From an uncultured Oscillospiraceae bacterium (GTDB lineage Bacteria > Bacillota > Clostridia > Oscillospirales > Oscillospiraceae), in assembly GCA_934597255.1 (NCBI GenBank), contig CAKTQV010000001.1, forward strand, positions 124,001 to 188,000: a DNA stretch of 64,000 nucleotides, read 5' to 3'. Below are positions 16,474 through 24,192 of this stretch, piece after piece (position 1 is the stretch's first letter; the number at the start of each line of letters is the position of its first letter). The notes under the pieces are model-generated. The model was not told the DNA's origin and searched no databases. It saw only the letters and a program-made list of their open reading frames with translations. The position numbers and the translations under genes are program-made.

Positions 16474-17619
16474 ATGAAAACACACAAGCTTTTCTACGAC
16501 GACGCCCGCCTGTGCGCGTTTGACACAAGGGTCGTGTCCTGTCGGGAGGAGGACGGACGCTGGCGCTGCGTGCTGGAGGCGAGCGCCTTCTTCCCCGAGG
16601 AGGGCGGCCAGAGCGCCGACGGCGGCACGCTGGGCGGCCGGCGCGTGCTGGACGTGCGGGAGAAAGACGGAATTTTATATCACTGGCTCGACGGGCCGGT
16701 CGCGGAGGGGGAGACCGTCCGCGGCGAGCTGGACTGGGCGGAGAGGTTCCGGAAGATGCAGAGCCATTCGGCCGAGCACATCCTTTCGGGGATATTTTTC
16801 CGGCGCTTCGGCTATGAAAACGTCGGCTTTCATCTGGCGGACTGCGGCTTCGTCTTCGACACGAGCGGCGAGCTGGACGCGCAGGATATCGCGCAGGCCG
16901 AGCGCGAGGCAAACGGGATCATATGGCGCGATCTGCCTGTGCGCACCTGGTTCCCGGCCCCGGCGGAGCTGGCGGGCCTTTCCTATCGGAGCAAGCTGGA
17001 GCTGACGGAGAACGTCCGTCTCGTGCAGATCGGGGACGTGGATCTGTGCGCCTGCTGCGCGCCGCATGTGGCGCGCACCGGCGAGATCGGCGCGGTCAAG
17101 ATCCTGGACTTCATGCGCCACCGCGGCGGCATGCGCATCCGGGCCAAGGCGGGCAGCGACGCGCTGGCGGAATTCGGGGCGCGGGTGGAAGCGGACGCGG
17201 CGGTGTCGCGGCTGCTGTCCGTGCCGCAGGATCAGCTCGTGCAGGGCGTGGAGCGGCTGCTGGCCGAGCGCGACGGGCTGAAGGAAAAGCTGGCCGGGGC
17301 GCACAGCGCGCTTTTGCAGCGGCAGATCGACGATCTGCGGCCGACGGAAGGGAATATGCTCCTGTTTGCCGAGTGCGGCGTGGACGGGCTGCGGCGGCTG
17401 TGCAATGCGGGCGCGCCGCTGTGCGGCGGCGTGTGCGCGGCCTTTTCCGGGGCGGACGGCGACTGGCGCTTCGTCATGGCCGCGCGCGGGCAGGATGTGC
17501 GGACGTTTTTTGACGGCATACGCGGCCGGATCGCCGCGCGCGGCGGCGGAAAGGCGGAGATGATCTCCGGCTCGTCGGCCGCGGCCCGGGCGCAGATCGA
17601 GGATTGCTTCCGCGCGTGA
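16474..17619 (+). CDS. Alanyl-tRNA editing protein (AlaX-type with DHHA1-like C-terminus)
   Basis: These free-standing proteins hydrolyse mischarged Ser- or Gly-tRNA(Ala). The 381-residue protein has an N-terminal threonyl/alanyl second-domain fold with SAFFPEEGGQSADGG, the zinc motif HSAEHIL (about residue 90) and a matching CACCAPHV motif (about 190), so all four metal ligands are present. A short coiled coil (about 255-285) and a DHHA1-like domain follow. The ATG at 16474 has GGAAGG about 8 bases upstream. It is monocistronic. Confidence 0.88.
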   Translation: MKTHKLFYDDARLCAFDTRVVSCREEDGRWRCVLEASAFFPEEGGQSADGGTLGGRRVLDVREKDGILYHWLDGPVAEGETVRGELDWAERFRKMQSHSAEHILSGIFFRRFGYENVGFHLADCGFVFDTSGELDAQDIAQAEREANGIIWRDLPVRTWFPAPAELAGLSYRSKLELTENVRLVQIGDVDLCACCAPHVARTGEIGAVKILDFMRHRGGMRIRAKAGSDALAEFGARVEADAAVSRLLSVPQDQLVQGVERLLAERDGLKEKLAGAHSALLQRQIDDLRPTEGNMLLFAECGVDGLRRLCNAGAPLCGGVCAAFSGADGDWRFVMAARGQDVRTFFDGIRGRIAARGGGKAEMISGSSAAARAQIEDCFRA

Positions 17620-17628
17620 AGCCGATGG

Positions 17629-17657
17629 TTTACGGCGGCGGCGCGATGTGTTAAAAT
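17629..17657 (+). promoter_or_regulatory. Promoter of kamB-kamC
   Basis: TTTACG (17629-17634), 17-base spacer, TAAAAT (17652-17657), about 38 bases upstream of kamB, which has GGAAGGAGGGG as ribosome binding site. The two repair-like genes therefore have a promoter separate from the lysine-controlled operon. Confidence 0.6.
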
Positions 17658-17694
17658 ACAGACAAGGAAACCGGGCGGAAGGAGGGGACGCCGC

Positions 17695-18594
17695 ATGGCG
17701 ATCGTGGATATGCAGTGGCTGCGGGGCAAAACGGTCTCCGTGATCGGACTGGTGAAAAACGCGGGAAAGACCACGACGCTCAACGCCCTGCTGGACGAGA
17801 TATACGCCGACGGCTCGCTCGCCTGTCCGGCGCTGACGAGCGTGGGCCGCGACGGCGAGAGCACGGACGTGGTCACGGGAACGTACAAGCCGGGCATATT
17901 TCTCCGCCGGGGCACGCTGGCGGCCACGGCCTCGGAGCTTCTGCGGCTGGGCGATTTCACGCGCGAGATCCTGGCGGACACCGGCGTTCACACGCCGATG
18001 GGCGAGGTATACATCGTGCGGGCGCTGTCCGGCGGCGCGGTGCAGCTCGGCGGCCCGTCCATGACGGGGCAGCTGAAGGAGCTGAAAAAGGACTTTTTCG
18101 CGCTCGGCGCGGACTGCGTGCTGATCGACGGGGCGGCCGGGCGGCGTTCGCTCGGCGCGGCCAGCGTGGCCGACGGCGCGATCTTGTGCTCCGGTGCGGG
18201 GCTTGACCGCAGCATGGAGCGCGTGGCGGAGGAGACGGCGTTCGTGGCGGGGCTGATGCAGCTGGAGCTGTACGACGGCGAGCCGGACGCCATTGAGCTT
18301 CCGGGCGCCGTGACGGAAAGCGTGCTCCGGGAGCTTCTGCAGCGCGGGCGGGAGCTCGCGGGGCGGACGATCGTGACGGACGACGCGTCGAAGCTGCTGT
18401 TTTCGTCGGCCAGCTACGCCAGGCTGCGGCGGCTGGGCGCGCGCATGACGCTGCGCGAGCGCACGCGGCTTCTGGCCGTGGCGGTCAATCCCGTGGCGGT
18501 GCGCGGCTGGCGCTTTGACGGCGGGGCCTTCCGCCGCGCCGTGCAGGACCGGGTGGACGTGCCGGTCATCAATGTGATGGAGGGGATAGCATGA
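17695..18594 (+). CDS. kamB: KamB, P-loop protein of lysine fermentation
   Basis: The 299-residue protein starts with a P-loop GLVKNAGKTTTLN (about 18-30). It is recognised mainly by pairing with the MutS-like KamC gene beside the lysine aminomutase genes, an arrangement reported for lysine fermenters. The two are thought to support or reactivate the B12-dependent aminomutase, but their biochemical role is unproven. The downstream gene overlaps by 4 bases (ATGA). It is transcribed from its own promoter, upstream of the riboswitch. Confidence 0.8.
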   Translation: MAIVDMQWLRGKTVSVIGLVKNAGKTTTLNALLDEIYADGSLACPALTSVGRDGESTDVVTGTYKPGIFLRRGTLAATASELLRLGDFTREILADTGVHTPMGEVYIVRALSGGAVQLGGPSMTGQLKELKKDFFALGADCVLIDGAAGRRSLGAASVADGAILCSGAGLDRSMERVAEETAFVAGLMQLELYDGEPDAIELPGAVTESVLRELLQRGRELAGRTIVTDDASKLLFSSASYARLRRLGARMTLRERTRLLAVAVNPVAVRGWRFDGGAFRRAVQDRVDVPVINVMEGIA

Positions 18595-20024
18595 TCGACC
18601 GGGAGCTTTGCCGGGCGTCCGGCATGCAGTACATACTCGATGAGCTCGGTCCGCTCACGCCGTTCGGCGAGGAGCTTTGCCGGCGTCCGGAGCTGTACCG
18701 GGACGCGGACGAGTTGCGCGCGGAGCTGCGGCGCGTGCGGACGCTGATGGAATACGACGGTCTGGCGGCGTTTACCCGGGAGCTTGACCGGCCGCTGATG
18801 TGCATGAAGGACATCCGCGGCAGTCTCGGCCGCTGCGCGGCGGGCGGCACGCTGTCGCTGCTGGAGCTGTTTGAGATGAAGGGGCTGCTGCTGGCGCTGG
18901 CGGAGATCGCCCCGGTCTACCGGGCGCACGGCCCGCTGGAGGGACTGTCGTTTTCCGACAGCTCGCCGGCGCTGGCGCTGCTCGACCCGCGCGGCGAGAG
19001 ACGCCGCAGCTTTGCCATCGAGGACGCGGCGACGCCGGTCCTGTTCGAGCTTCGGCGGCGCAAGCGCGGCGTGGAGGCGGAGCTGTACAAAACGCAGGAC
19101 GAGGCGCGCCGGGCGGAGCTTCGGCTCGAGCGCGAGAGCATATGCGCCGGCGAGGATGCCGAGGAGCGCGCGATCTGCGCGTCGCTGTCGGCGGGGCTGC
19201 GGCCGTACTGCGCCGCGATCGCAGCGGACTGCGCGGCAGTGGGACGGCTCGATCTGCTGCTGCGCAAGGCGGCGATGGGCGCGCGCTGGGGCGCGGTCAC
19301 GCCGGAGATACGCGAGGGGGACATTGCTTTTGAGGAGATGACGAACCCGGCGATCGGCGCGTCCGTGGCGGAGCACGGCGGGCGCTTCGTGCCCGTTTCC
19401 ATCACGCTCTCGCGCGGCGCGGCCGTCATCACCGGGGCGAACATGGGCGGCAAGACGGTGGCGCTGAAAACGCTTGCGCTCAACGTTCTGCTGGCCATGG
19501 CGGGCTATCCCGTCTGCGCGCGCGCCGGCGCCCTGCCGCCGATCGGCGGGATATGCTTCCTGTCGGGCGACGCGGAGCGGACGGAGAAGGGCCTGTCCTC
19601 CTTCGGCGGAGAGGTCGTGCGCCTGCGCGACGCGCTGCGCGCGCACCGGGACGATTCGCTGCTCCTGCTCGACGAGCCGGGCCGCGGCACGAACCCCGAC
19701 GAGGGCGCCGCCATCGTGCGCGGTATGGTGGAATATCTCAACGAGTGCGGCGGCTTTGCCGTGGTGGCCACGCATTACGACGGCGTGGCCGAGCGCGCCG
19801 GGCGGCATTACCGCATCGTGGGCCTGCGCGACATGGACGCCGAGCAGGTGAAGCGGGAGCTGGCGGCCTCCTCGATGCCGGGGCCGGAGATCATTGCCCG
19901 GCACATGGATTACGGGCTTTACCCCTGCCGGCCGTCGGACGCCTGCCCGCGGGAGGCGCTGGATATATGCCGCCTGCTGGGGATGCCGGAGAATGTTATG
20001 GAGCGCATCGAGCGCTTTTACTGA
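18591..20024 (+). CDS. kamC: KamC, MutS-like ATPase of lysine fermentation
   Basis: The 477-residue protein has a MutS core and ATPase region but no mismatch-recognition domain. Walker A is ITGANMGGKTVALKT (about 283-297), Walker B is LLLLDEPGRGTNPDEG, and the His of VVATHYD follows. MutS itself is about 850 residues, so this is not a repair MutS. Together with KamB it is associated with lysine 5,6-aminomutase in lysine-fermenting bacteria; a role in reactivating or remodelling the cobalamin enzyme is inference. It is translationally coupled to kamB. Confidence 0.82.
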   Translation: MIDRELCRASGMQYILDELGPLTPFGEELCRRPELYRDADELRAELRRVRTLMEYDGLAAFTRELDRPLMCMKDIRGSLGRCAAGGTLSLLELFEMKGLLLALAEIAPVYRAHGPLEGLSFSDSSPALALLDPRGERRRSFAIEDAATPVLFELRRRKRGVEAELYKTQDEARRAELRLERESICAGEDAEERAICASLSAGLRPYCAAIAADCAAVGRLDLLLRKAAMGARWGAVTPEIREGDIAFEEMTNPAIGASVAEHGGRFVPVSITLSRGAAVITGANMGGKTVALKTLALNVLLAMAGYPVCARAGALPPIGGICFLSGDAERTEKGLSSFGGEVVRLRDALRAHRDDSLLLLDEPGRGTNPDEGAAIVRGMVEYLNECGGFAVVATHYDGVAERAGRHYRIVGLRDMDAEQVKRELAASSMPGPEIIARHMDYGLYPCRPSDACPREALDICRLLGMPENVMERIERFY

Positions 20025-20099
20025 CGCGCGCGCCGCGCCGCTGTGTCTTTTGCCGGACAGAGCCGCTGTTTTTTATGAAAAACGCTCAAGAAGTTGCGA

Positions 20100-20128
20100 T
20101 TGACGTTGATAAATTTTTGTCATATAAT
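20100..20128 (+). promoter_or_regulatory. Promoter of the lysine fermentation operon
   Basis: TTGACG (20100-20105), 17-base spacer, TATAAT (20123-20128). Transcription should start near 20135, giving a leader of about 280 bases that contains the riboswitch. The kamC stop is 76 bases upstream, with only a weak hairpin (about 20043-20067) between. Confidence 0.8.
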
Positions 20129-20188
20129 ACAGACGAGAGAAAATCAGCGGAGCGGGCTTGCTTCGCTTCCATGAATTGCATATGGATT

Positions 20189-20321
20189 CAATAGAGGCGC
20201 GGAGGCTATGGTAACCCCGGAGGGGGTGAAGGGAGCTTCCGCCGAAAGCGGCCGGCGGCCGCTTGGGCGCAGGGAGGAACACGGCTCTGCGACTGTCGTA
20301 TGGACATACGGTGCGCTATTG
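20189..20321 (+). ncRNA. Lysine riboswitch aptamer (L box)
   Basis: The conserved core elements appear in order: AGAGGCGCG, TGGTAA, GTGAAGGGAGC, CCGCCGAAAGC and CTGTCGTATG...CATACGGTGCGCTAT. P1 pairs CAATAG (20189-20194) with CTATTG (20316-20321). P3 pairs AAGCGGCC (20246-20253) with GGCCGCTT (20257-20264). P5 pairs CGTATG with CATACG near 20297-20310. The aptamer lies between a strong promoter and kal, the first gene of the lysine degradation operon. Most lysine riboswitches repress biosynthesis or uptake; here the target is catabolic. Confidence 0.93.
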
Positions 20322-20365
20322 CCTGCGGTCGGTCCCGGCCGTGTGCATGGCGCGCCTTTGTTTTT
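20310..20365 (+). terminator. Expression platform: terminator sharing the aptamer 3' strand
   Basis: GGTGCGCTAT (20310-20319) can pair over 10 bp with ATGGCGCGCC (20347-20356), followed by TTTGTTTTT (20357-20365). An inner hairpin (20326-20331 with 20336-20341) fills the loop. The 5' arm is also the conserved 3' strand of the aptamer, so terminator and ligand-bound aptamer are mutually exclusive. Lysine binding should therefore prevent termination. Confidence 0.8.
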
Positions 20366-20415
20366 CGGAAAGACCAAAAAAAGATATTTATATATTGTGC
20401 ATGGAGGAAACACCA

Positions 20416-20817
20416 ATGGCTGAAGAAAAGATCACTTCCCTCATCCGGGTCCGTATGGGCGCCGAGGACGCGCACTACGGCGGAAACCTGGTCGACGGCG
20501 CGCACATGGTCCACCTGTTCGGCGACGTGGCCACCGAGATCCTCATCAAGTACGACGGCGACGAGGGCCTGTTCTGCGCGTACGACAGCGTGGAATTCCT
20601 TGCGCCCACCTACGCCGGCGACTACATCGAAGCCTACGGCGAGCTGGAGGTCGCGGGCAATTCCTCCCGCAAGATGCATTTCGAGGCGCGGAAGGTCATC
20701 CAGTCCCGCCCGGACATCAGCCCCAGCGCCGCCGAGGTGCTCGATCCGCCGGTCGTCGTCTGCCGGGCCCACGGCACCTGCGTGACGCCGAAGGATTCCC
20801 AGCGCATCGCCCACTGA
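20416..20817 (+). CDS. kal: 3-aminobutyryl-CoA ammonia-lyase
   Basis: Kal removes ammonia from L-3-aminobutyryl-CoA to give crotonyl-CoA, which then goes to butyrate. The 133-residue length and hotdog-like sequence fit, with [34 protein letters not shown] split across the N-terminal half. The ATG at 20416 has GGAGGA 8 bases upstream; an ATG at 20401 lies on top of that site. It is the first gene downstream of the riboswitch and terminator. kce follows after 9 bases. Confidence 0.92.
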   Translation: MAEEKITSLIRVRMGAEDAHYGGNLVDGAHMVHLFGDVATEILIKYDGDEGLFCAYDSVEFLAPTYAGDYIEAYGELEVAGNSSRKMHFEARKVIQSRPDISPSAAEVLDPPVVVCRAHGTCVTPKDSQRIAH

Positions 20818-20826
20818 GGACGCGCC

Positions 20827-21663
20827 ATGGAAAAGCTCATCATCACCGCCGCCATCTGCGGCGCAGAGGTCACCAAGGCGCAGAATGAATTCGTCCCCTA
20901 CACCGTCGAGGAGATGGTGGCAGAGTCCCGCCGCGCTTACGACGCCGGCGCGGCCATCCTGCACATCCATGTCCGCTACGACGACGGAACGCCCACGCAG
21001 GACCGCGAGCGCTTCCGCGTCGTGATGGACGCCATCCGGGCGGAGCTGCCCGACGTGATCATGATCCCGTCCACGGGCGGGGCCGTGGGCATGAGCCCGG
21101 AGGAGCGCCTGCAGGCGACGGAGCTGTTCCCGGAGATGGCGACGCTTGACTGCGGCACCTGCAACTTCGGCGACGAGATCTTCGACAACACCATGCCCAC
21201 CATGCGCGCGTTCGGCAAGCGCATGATCGAAAACGGCATCAAGCCGGAATACGAGTGCTTTGAGATGGGCCATCTGGACACCATCCTCACGATGGCGAAA
21301 AAGGGAGAGGTCCCCGGTGCGCCGATGCAGTTCAACTTCGTCCTGAACGTCGCCGGCTGCACCCCCTTCACGCCGAAGAACCTTGCCTGGCTCGTCGATG
21401 CGCTGCCCGCCGGCTCCACCTGGACCGGAACCGGCGTCGGCCGCGCCGCCTTCCCCATGGCCGCGACCAGCATCGTCATGGGCGGCAACGTCCGCGTGGG
21501 CTTTGAGGACAACATCTATCTGGGCCGGGGCGAGAAGGCCCGCTCCAACGGCGAGCTGGTCGAAAAGGTCGTCCGCATCAGCCGCGAGCTTGGCCGCGAC
21601 ATCGCCTCGAGCGCCGAAGCGCGCCAGATTTTGAGCCTGCCGACGCCCGCGTGGCTGAAGTGA
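20827..21663 (+). CDS. kce: 3-keto-5-aminohexanoate cleavage enzyme
   Basis: Kce, the founder of the BKACE family, condenses 3-keto-5-aminohexanoate with acetyl-CoA and releases acetoacetate and L-3-aminobutyryl-CoA. The 278-residue protein has the zinc ligands His46 and His48 in LHIHVR and a C-terminal Glu in VGFEDNIYLGRGE (about 227), in the known positions. The N-terminus LIITAAICGAEVTKAQNE is family-typical. Its ribosome binding site GAGGA overlaps the kal stop region. Confidence 0.95.
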   Translation: MEKLIITAAICGAEVTKAQNEFVPYTVEEMVAESRRAYDAGAAILHIHVRYDDGTPTQDRERFRVVMDAIRAELPDVIMIPSTGGAVGMSPEERLQATELFPEMATLDCGTCNFGDEIFDNTMPTMRAFGKRMIENGIKPEYECFEMGHLDTILTMAKKGEVPGAPMQFNFVLNVAGCTPFTPKNLAWLVDALPAGSTWTGTGVGRAAFPMAATSIVMGGNVRVGFEDNIYLGRGEKARSNGELVEKVVRISRELGRDIASSAEARQILSLPTPAWLK

Positions 21664-21686
21664 CGGCGGAAACAAACGGAAAAACA

Positions 21687-21706
21687 CGGCGCGTCCTTCC
21701 GCGCCG
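21687..21706 (+). other. Intercistronic hairpin without T-run (kce-kdd)
   Basis: CGGCGCG (21687-21693) pairs with CGCGCCG (21700-21706) around a 6-base loop, with no following T-run. It may stabilise or help process the operon mRNA. Confidence 0.4.
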
Positions 21707-21756
21707 CACGGAACGGAAGGACGTCATCACTACATGAATATGGAGGATAAGGAAAC

Positions 21757-22800
21757 ATGGCAGAGCTTAAAGGAAACAAATACGGAACGCATCGCGTCAT
21801 CGAGCCGAAGGGCGTTCTGACCCAGGCGGCGTGGAAGATCGACAACGATATGTCCAAGCATTACTCCAACGAGATCATCGTGGACGTCAGCTCCCTGAAC
21901 ATCGACTCGGCGTCCTTTACGCAGATATCCGACGCCTGCGGCCATGACGTGCAGAAGATCGGCGAAATGATCAAGGGCATCGTGGCCGAGCGCGGCAAGC
22001 AGCAGAACCCCGTCACCGGCTCCGGCGGCATGTTCATCGGCACCGTCGCCTACATCGGCGAGGATCTGAAGGACCGCGATCTGAAGGTCGGCGACAAGAT
22101 CGCCTCCCTCGTGTCCCTGTCGCTCACGCCGCTGCGCATCGACGAGATCATCGCCATCCACCCCGAGATCGACCGCGTGGACATCAAGGGCCAGGCCGTC
22201 CTGTTTGAGACGGGCCTGTACGCCAAGCTGCCCGACGACATGAGCGAGGCGCTGGCTCTGGCCGCGCTGGACGTGGCCGGCGCGCCCGCGCAGGCCCGCA
22301 AGCTGCCCAAGGAGGGCGACAGCGTTCTCATCCTCGGCGCGAACGGCAAGTCCGGCGTGCTGTGCGCATGGGAAGCGCTCAAGAAGGTCGGCCCCAACGG
22401 CAAGGTCGTCGGTGTCGTGCGCAACCCCAAGCAGGTCGAGGGGCTGGTCGAGCTGGGCGTTTATACCGACGTGGTCGTGGCAGACTGCACCAAGCCGGTC
22501 GAGGTGCTTGAGGCGGCGCTGGCGGCCAACGACGGCCGGGAGTATGATATCTCCATCTGCTGCGTCAACATCGAGTCGTGCGAAATGAGCGCCATTCTCC
22601 CCGTCCGTGACGACGGCCTGGTCTACTTCTTCTCGATGGCGACCTCCTTCACGAAGGCGGCGCTGGGCGCCGAGGGCTGCGGCAAGGACGTTTCCATGAT
22701 CGTCGGCAACGGCTACACCAAAAACCACGCCGACATCACGCTCGACGTGCTGCGCGAGAACCCCAAGATCCGCAAGCTGTTCGACGAGAAATACGTCTGA
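21757..22800 (+). CDS. kdd: L-erythro-3,5-diaminohexanoate dehydrogenase
   Basis: Kdd oxidatively deaminates 3,5-diaminohexanoate to 3-keto-5-aminohexanoate with NAD(P). The 347-residue protein begins with the family-typical NKYGTHRVIEPKGVLTQAAW and has a nucleotide-binding region around SVLILGANGKSGVLCAWEAL (about 190-210). The C-terminal ITLDVLRENPKIRKLFDEKYV is also characteristic. GGAGGATAAGG precedes the ATG. Its place between kce and kamA completes the pathway order. Confidence 0.94.
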   Translation: MAELKGNKYGTHRVIEPKGVLTQAAWKIDNDMSKHYSNEIIVDVSSLNIDSASFTQISDACGHDVQKIGEMIKGIVAERGKQQNPVTGSGGMFIGTVAYIGEDLKDRDLKVGDKIASLVSLSLTPLRIDEIIAIHPEIDRVDIKGQAVLFETGLYAKLPDDMSEALALAALDVAGAPAQARKLPKEGDSVLILGANGKSGVLCAWEALKKVGPNGKVVGVVRNPKQVEGLVELGVYTDVVVADCTKPVEVLEAALAANDGREYDISICCVNIESCEMSAILPVRDDGLVYFFSMATSFTKAALGAEGCGKDVSMIVGNGYTKNHADITLDVLRENPKIRKLFDEKYV

Positions 22801-22851
22801 GTCCGAATCGTACCCTGCCTATCGACTGAATTTGAAAAGGAGCTTACTGCT

Positions 22852-24132
22852 ATGAAGACCCGCAATGGACTTTTTGCCGATGTTCCCGAGGAAAAATGGA
22901 ATGACTGGCACTGGCAGGTCGCCAACCGCGCCACCACGCTGGAGGATCTGGAGCGCTACGGCATCCGCCTGACCGATGACGAGCGCCAGGGCGTGCGCGA
23001 TACGCTGGGCAAGCTGCGCATGGCCGTCACGCCGTATTACCTGTCCCTGATCGATCTGGACGATCCCTTCGATCCCATCCGCAAGCAGGCCATTCCCACC
23101 GAGGCCGAGCTTTACTACGCTCCCTATGAGGACGCCGATCCCCTGCACGAGGACGTGGACAGTCCCTGCCCGGGGCTGACGCACCGCTATCCCGACCGCG
23201 TGCTGCTGCTCATCACGGATCAGTGCTCCATGTACTGCCGCCACTGCACGCGCCGCCGCTTCGCCGGCCAGTGCGATTCCGAGGTGCCGATGGCGCAGAT
23301 CGAAAAATGCATCGACTATGTGCGCCATCATCCTGAGGTGCGCGACGTGCTTCTGTCCGGCGGCGACTGCCTGATGGTCGAGGACGCCGAGCTGGAGCAC
23401 ATCATCTCCGAGCTGCGCGCGATCCCGCACGTCGAGATCGTCCGTCTCGGCAGCCGCACGCCCGTCGTCTGCCCGCAGCGCATCACGCCGGAGCTGTGCA
23501 ATATGCTCAAGAAGTATCACCCCGTGTGGCTCAACACCCACTATAACCATCCCAGCGAGCTGACGCCCGAGGCCGCCAAAGCCTGCGGCATGCTGGCGGA
23601 CGCCGGCGTTCCTCTGGGCAACCAGAGCGTTCTGCTCGCGGGCGTGAACGACTGCGTGTTCGTCATGAAAAAGCTGGTCAACGGCCTGGTGAAGATGCGC
23701 GTGCGTCCGTACTACATCTACTGCTGCGATCCCAGCCTCGGCCTGAGCCATTTCCGCACGCCGGTCTCCAAGGGCATCGAGATCATGGAGGCGCTGCGCG
23801 GCCATACCTCCGGCTACTGCATCCCGACCTTCGTGGTCGACGCGCCGGGCGGCGGCGGCAAGACGCCGGTCATGCCCAACTACGTCATCTCCCAGACCCC
23901 GCGCAAGGTGGTCCTGCGCAACTTCGAGGGCGTCATCACCACCTACACCGAGCCGGAGCACTACGACAACGTGTGCCACTGCCCGGTCTGCCGCGGCGAG
24001 GAAACGCCCATCAACCCGCTCACCGGCGTGGCAAAGCTTGCCCACGGCGTGGAGCAGCGCTATATGGAGCCGGACGATATGCTGCGCCGCGACCGCAAGA
24101 AGCAACGCGATCTCGAGGCCGGCAGAGCCTGA
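22852..24132 (+). CDS. kamA: L-lysine 2,3-aminomutase
   Basis: KamA is the radical SAM, PLP-dependent enzyme that converts L-lysine to L-beta-lysine, the first pathway step. The 426-residue protein shows the cluster motif CSMYCRHC (Cys125, 129, 132), the PLP lysine at 337 (PGGGGKTP), the lysine-binding Asp293 and Asp330, and the zinc cysteines 268, 375, 377 and 380. These positions coincide with the characterised Clostridium subterminale enzyme. AAAAGGAG precedes the ATG. Confidence 0.97.
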   Translation: MKTRNGLFADVPEEKWNDWHWQVANRATTLEDLERYGIRLTDDERQGVRDTLGKLRMAVTPYYLSLIDLDDPFDPIRKQAIPTEAELYYAPYEDADPLHEDVDSPCPGLTHRYPDRVLLLITDQCSMYCRHCTRRRFAGQCDSEVPMAQIEKCIDYVRHHPEVRDVLLSGGDCLMVEDAELEHIISELRAIPHVEIVRLGSRTPVVCPQRITPELCNMLKKYHPVWLNTHYNHPSELTPEAAKACGMLADAGVPLGNQSVLLAGVNDCVFVMKKLVNGLVKMRVRPYYIYCCDPSLGLSHFRTPVSKGIEIMEALRGHTSGYCIPTFVVDAPGGGGKTPVMPNYVISQTPRKVVLRNFEGVITTYTEPEHYDNVCHCPVCRGEETPINPLTGVAKLAHGVEQRYMEPDDMLRRDRKKQRDLEAGRA

Positions 24133-24144
24133 ACACAATGACAC

Positions 24145-24165
24145 GGGGCGGCCATGTGCCGCCCC
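24145..24165 (+). other. Intercistronic hairpin without T-run (kamA-kamD)
   Basis: GGGGCGGC (24145-24152) pairs perfectly with GCCGCCCC (24158-24165) around a 5-base loop. No T-run follows and the kamD ribosome binding site starts about 11 bases later, so a processing or stability role is more likely than termination. Confidence 0.45.
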
Positions 24166-24192
24166 ATCCATAATACAAGGAGTAAGCTGAAT

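Noticed and set aside
18591..20024. DNA mismatch repair MutS
   Set aside because: The protein lacks the mismatch-binding and connector domains and sits beside kamB and the lysine genes, which identifies it as KamC.
20025..20099. Terminator between kamC and the riboswitch promoter
   Set aside because: The only stem (about 20043-20067) has a mismatch and the T-run is 10 bases away; read-through from kamBC cannot be excluded.
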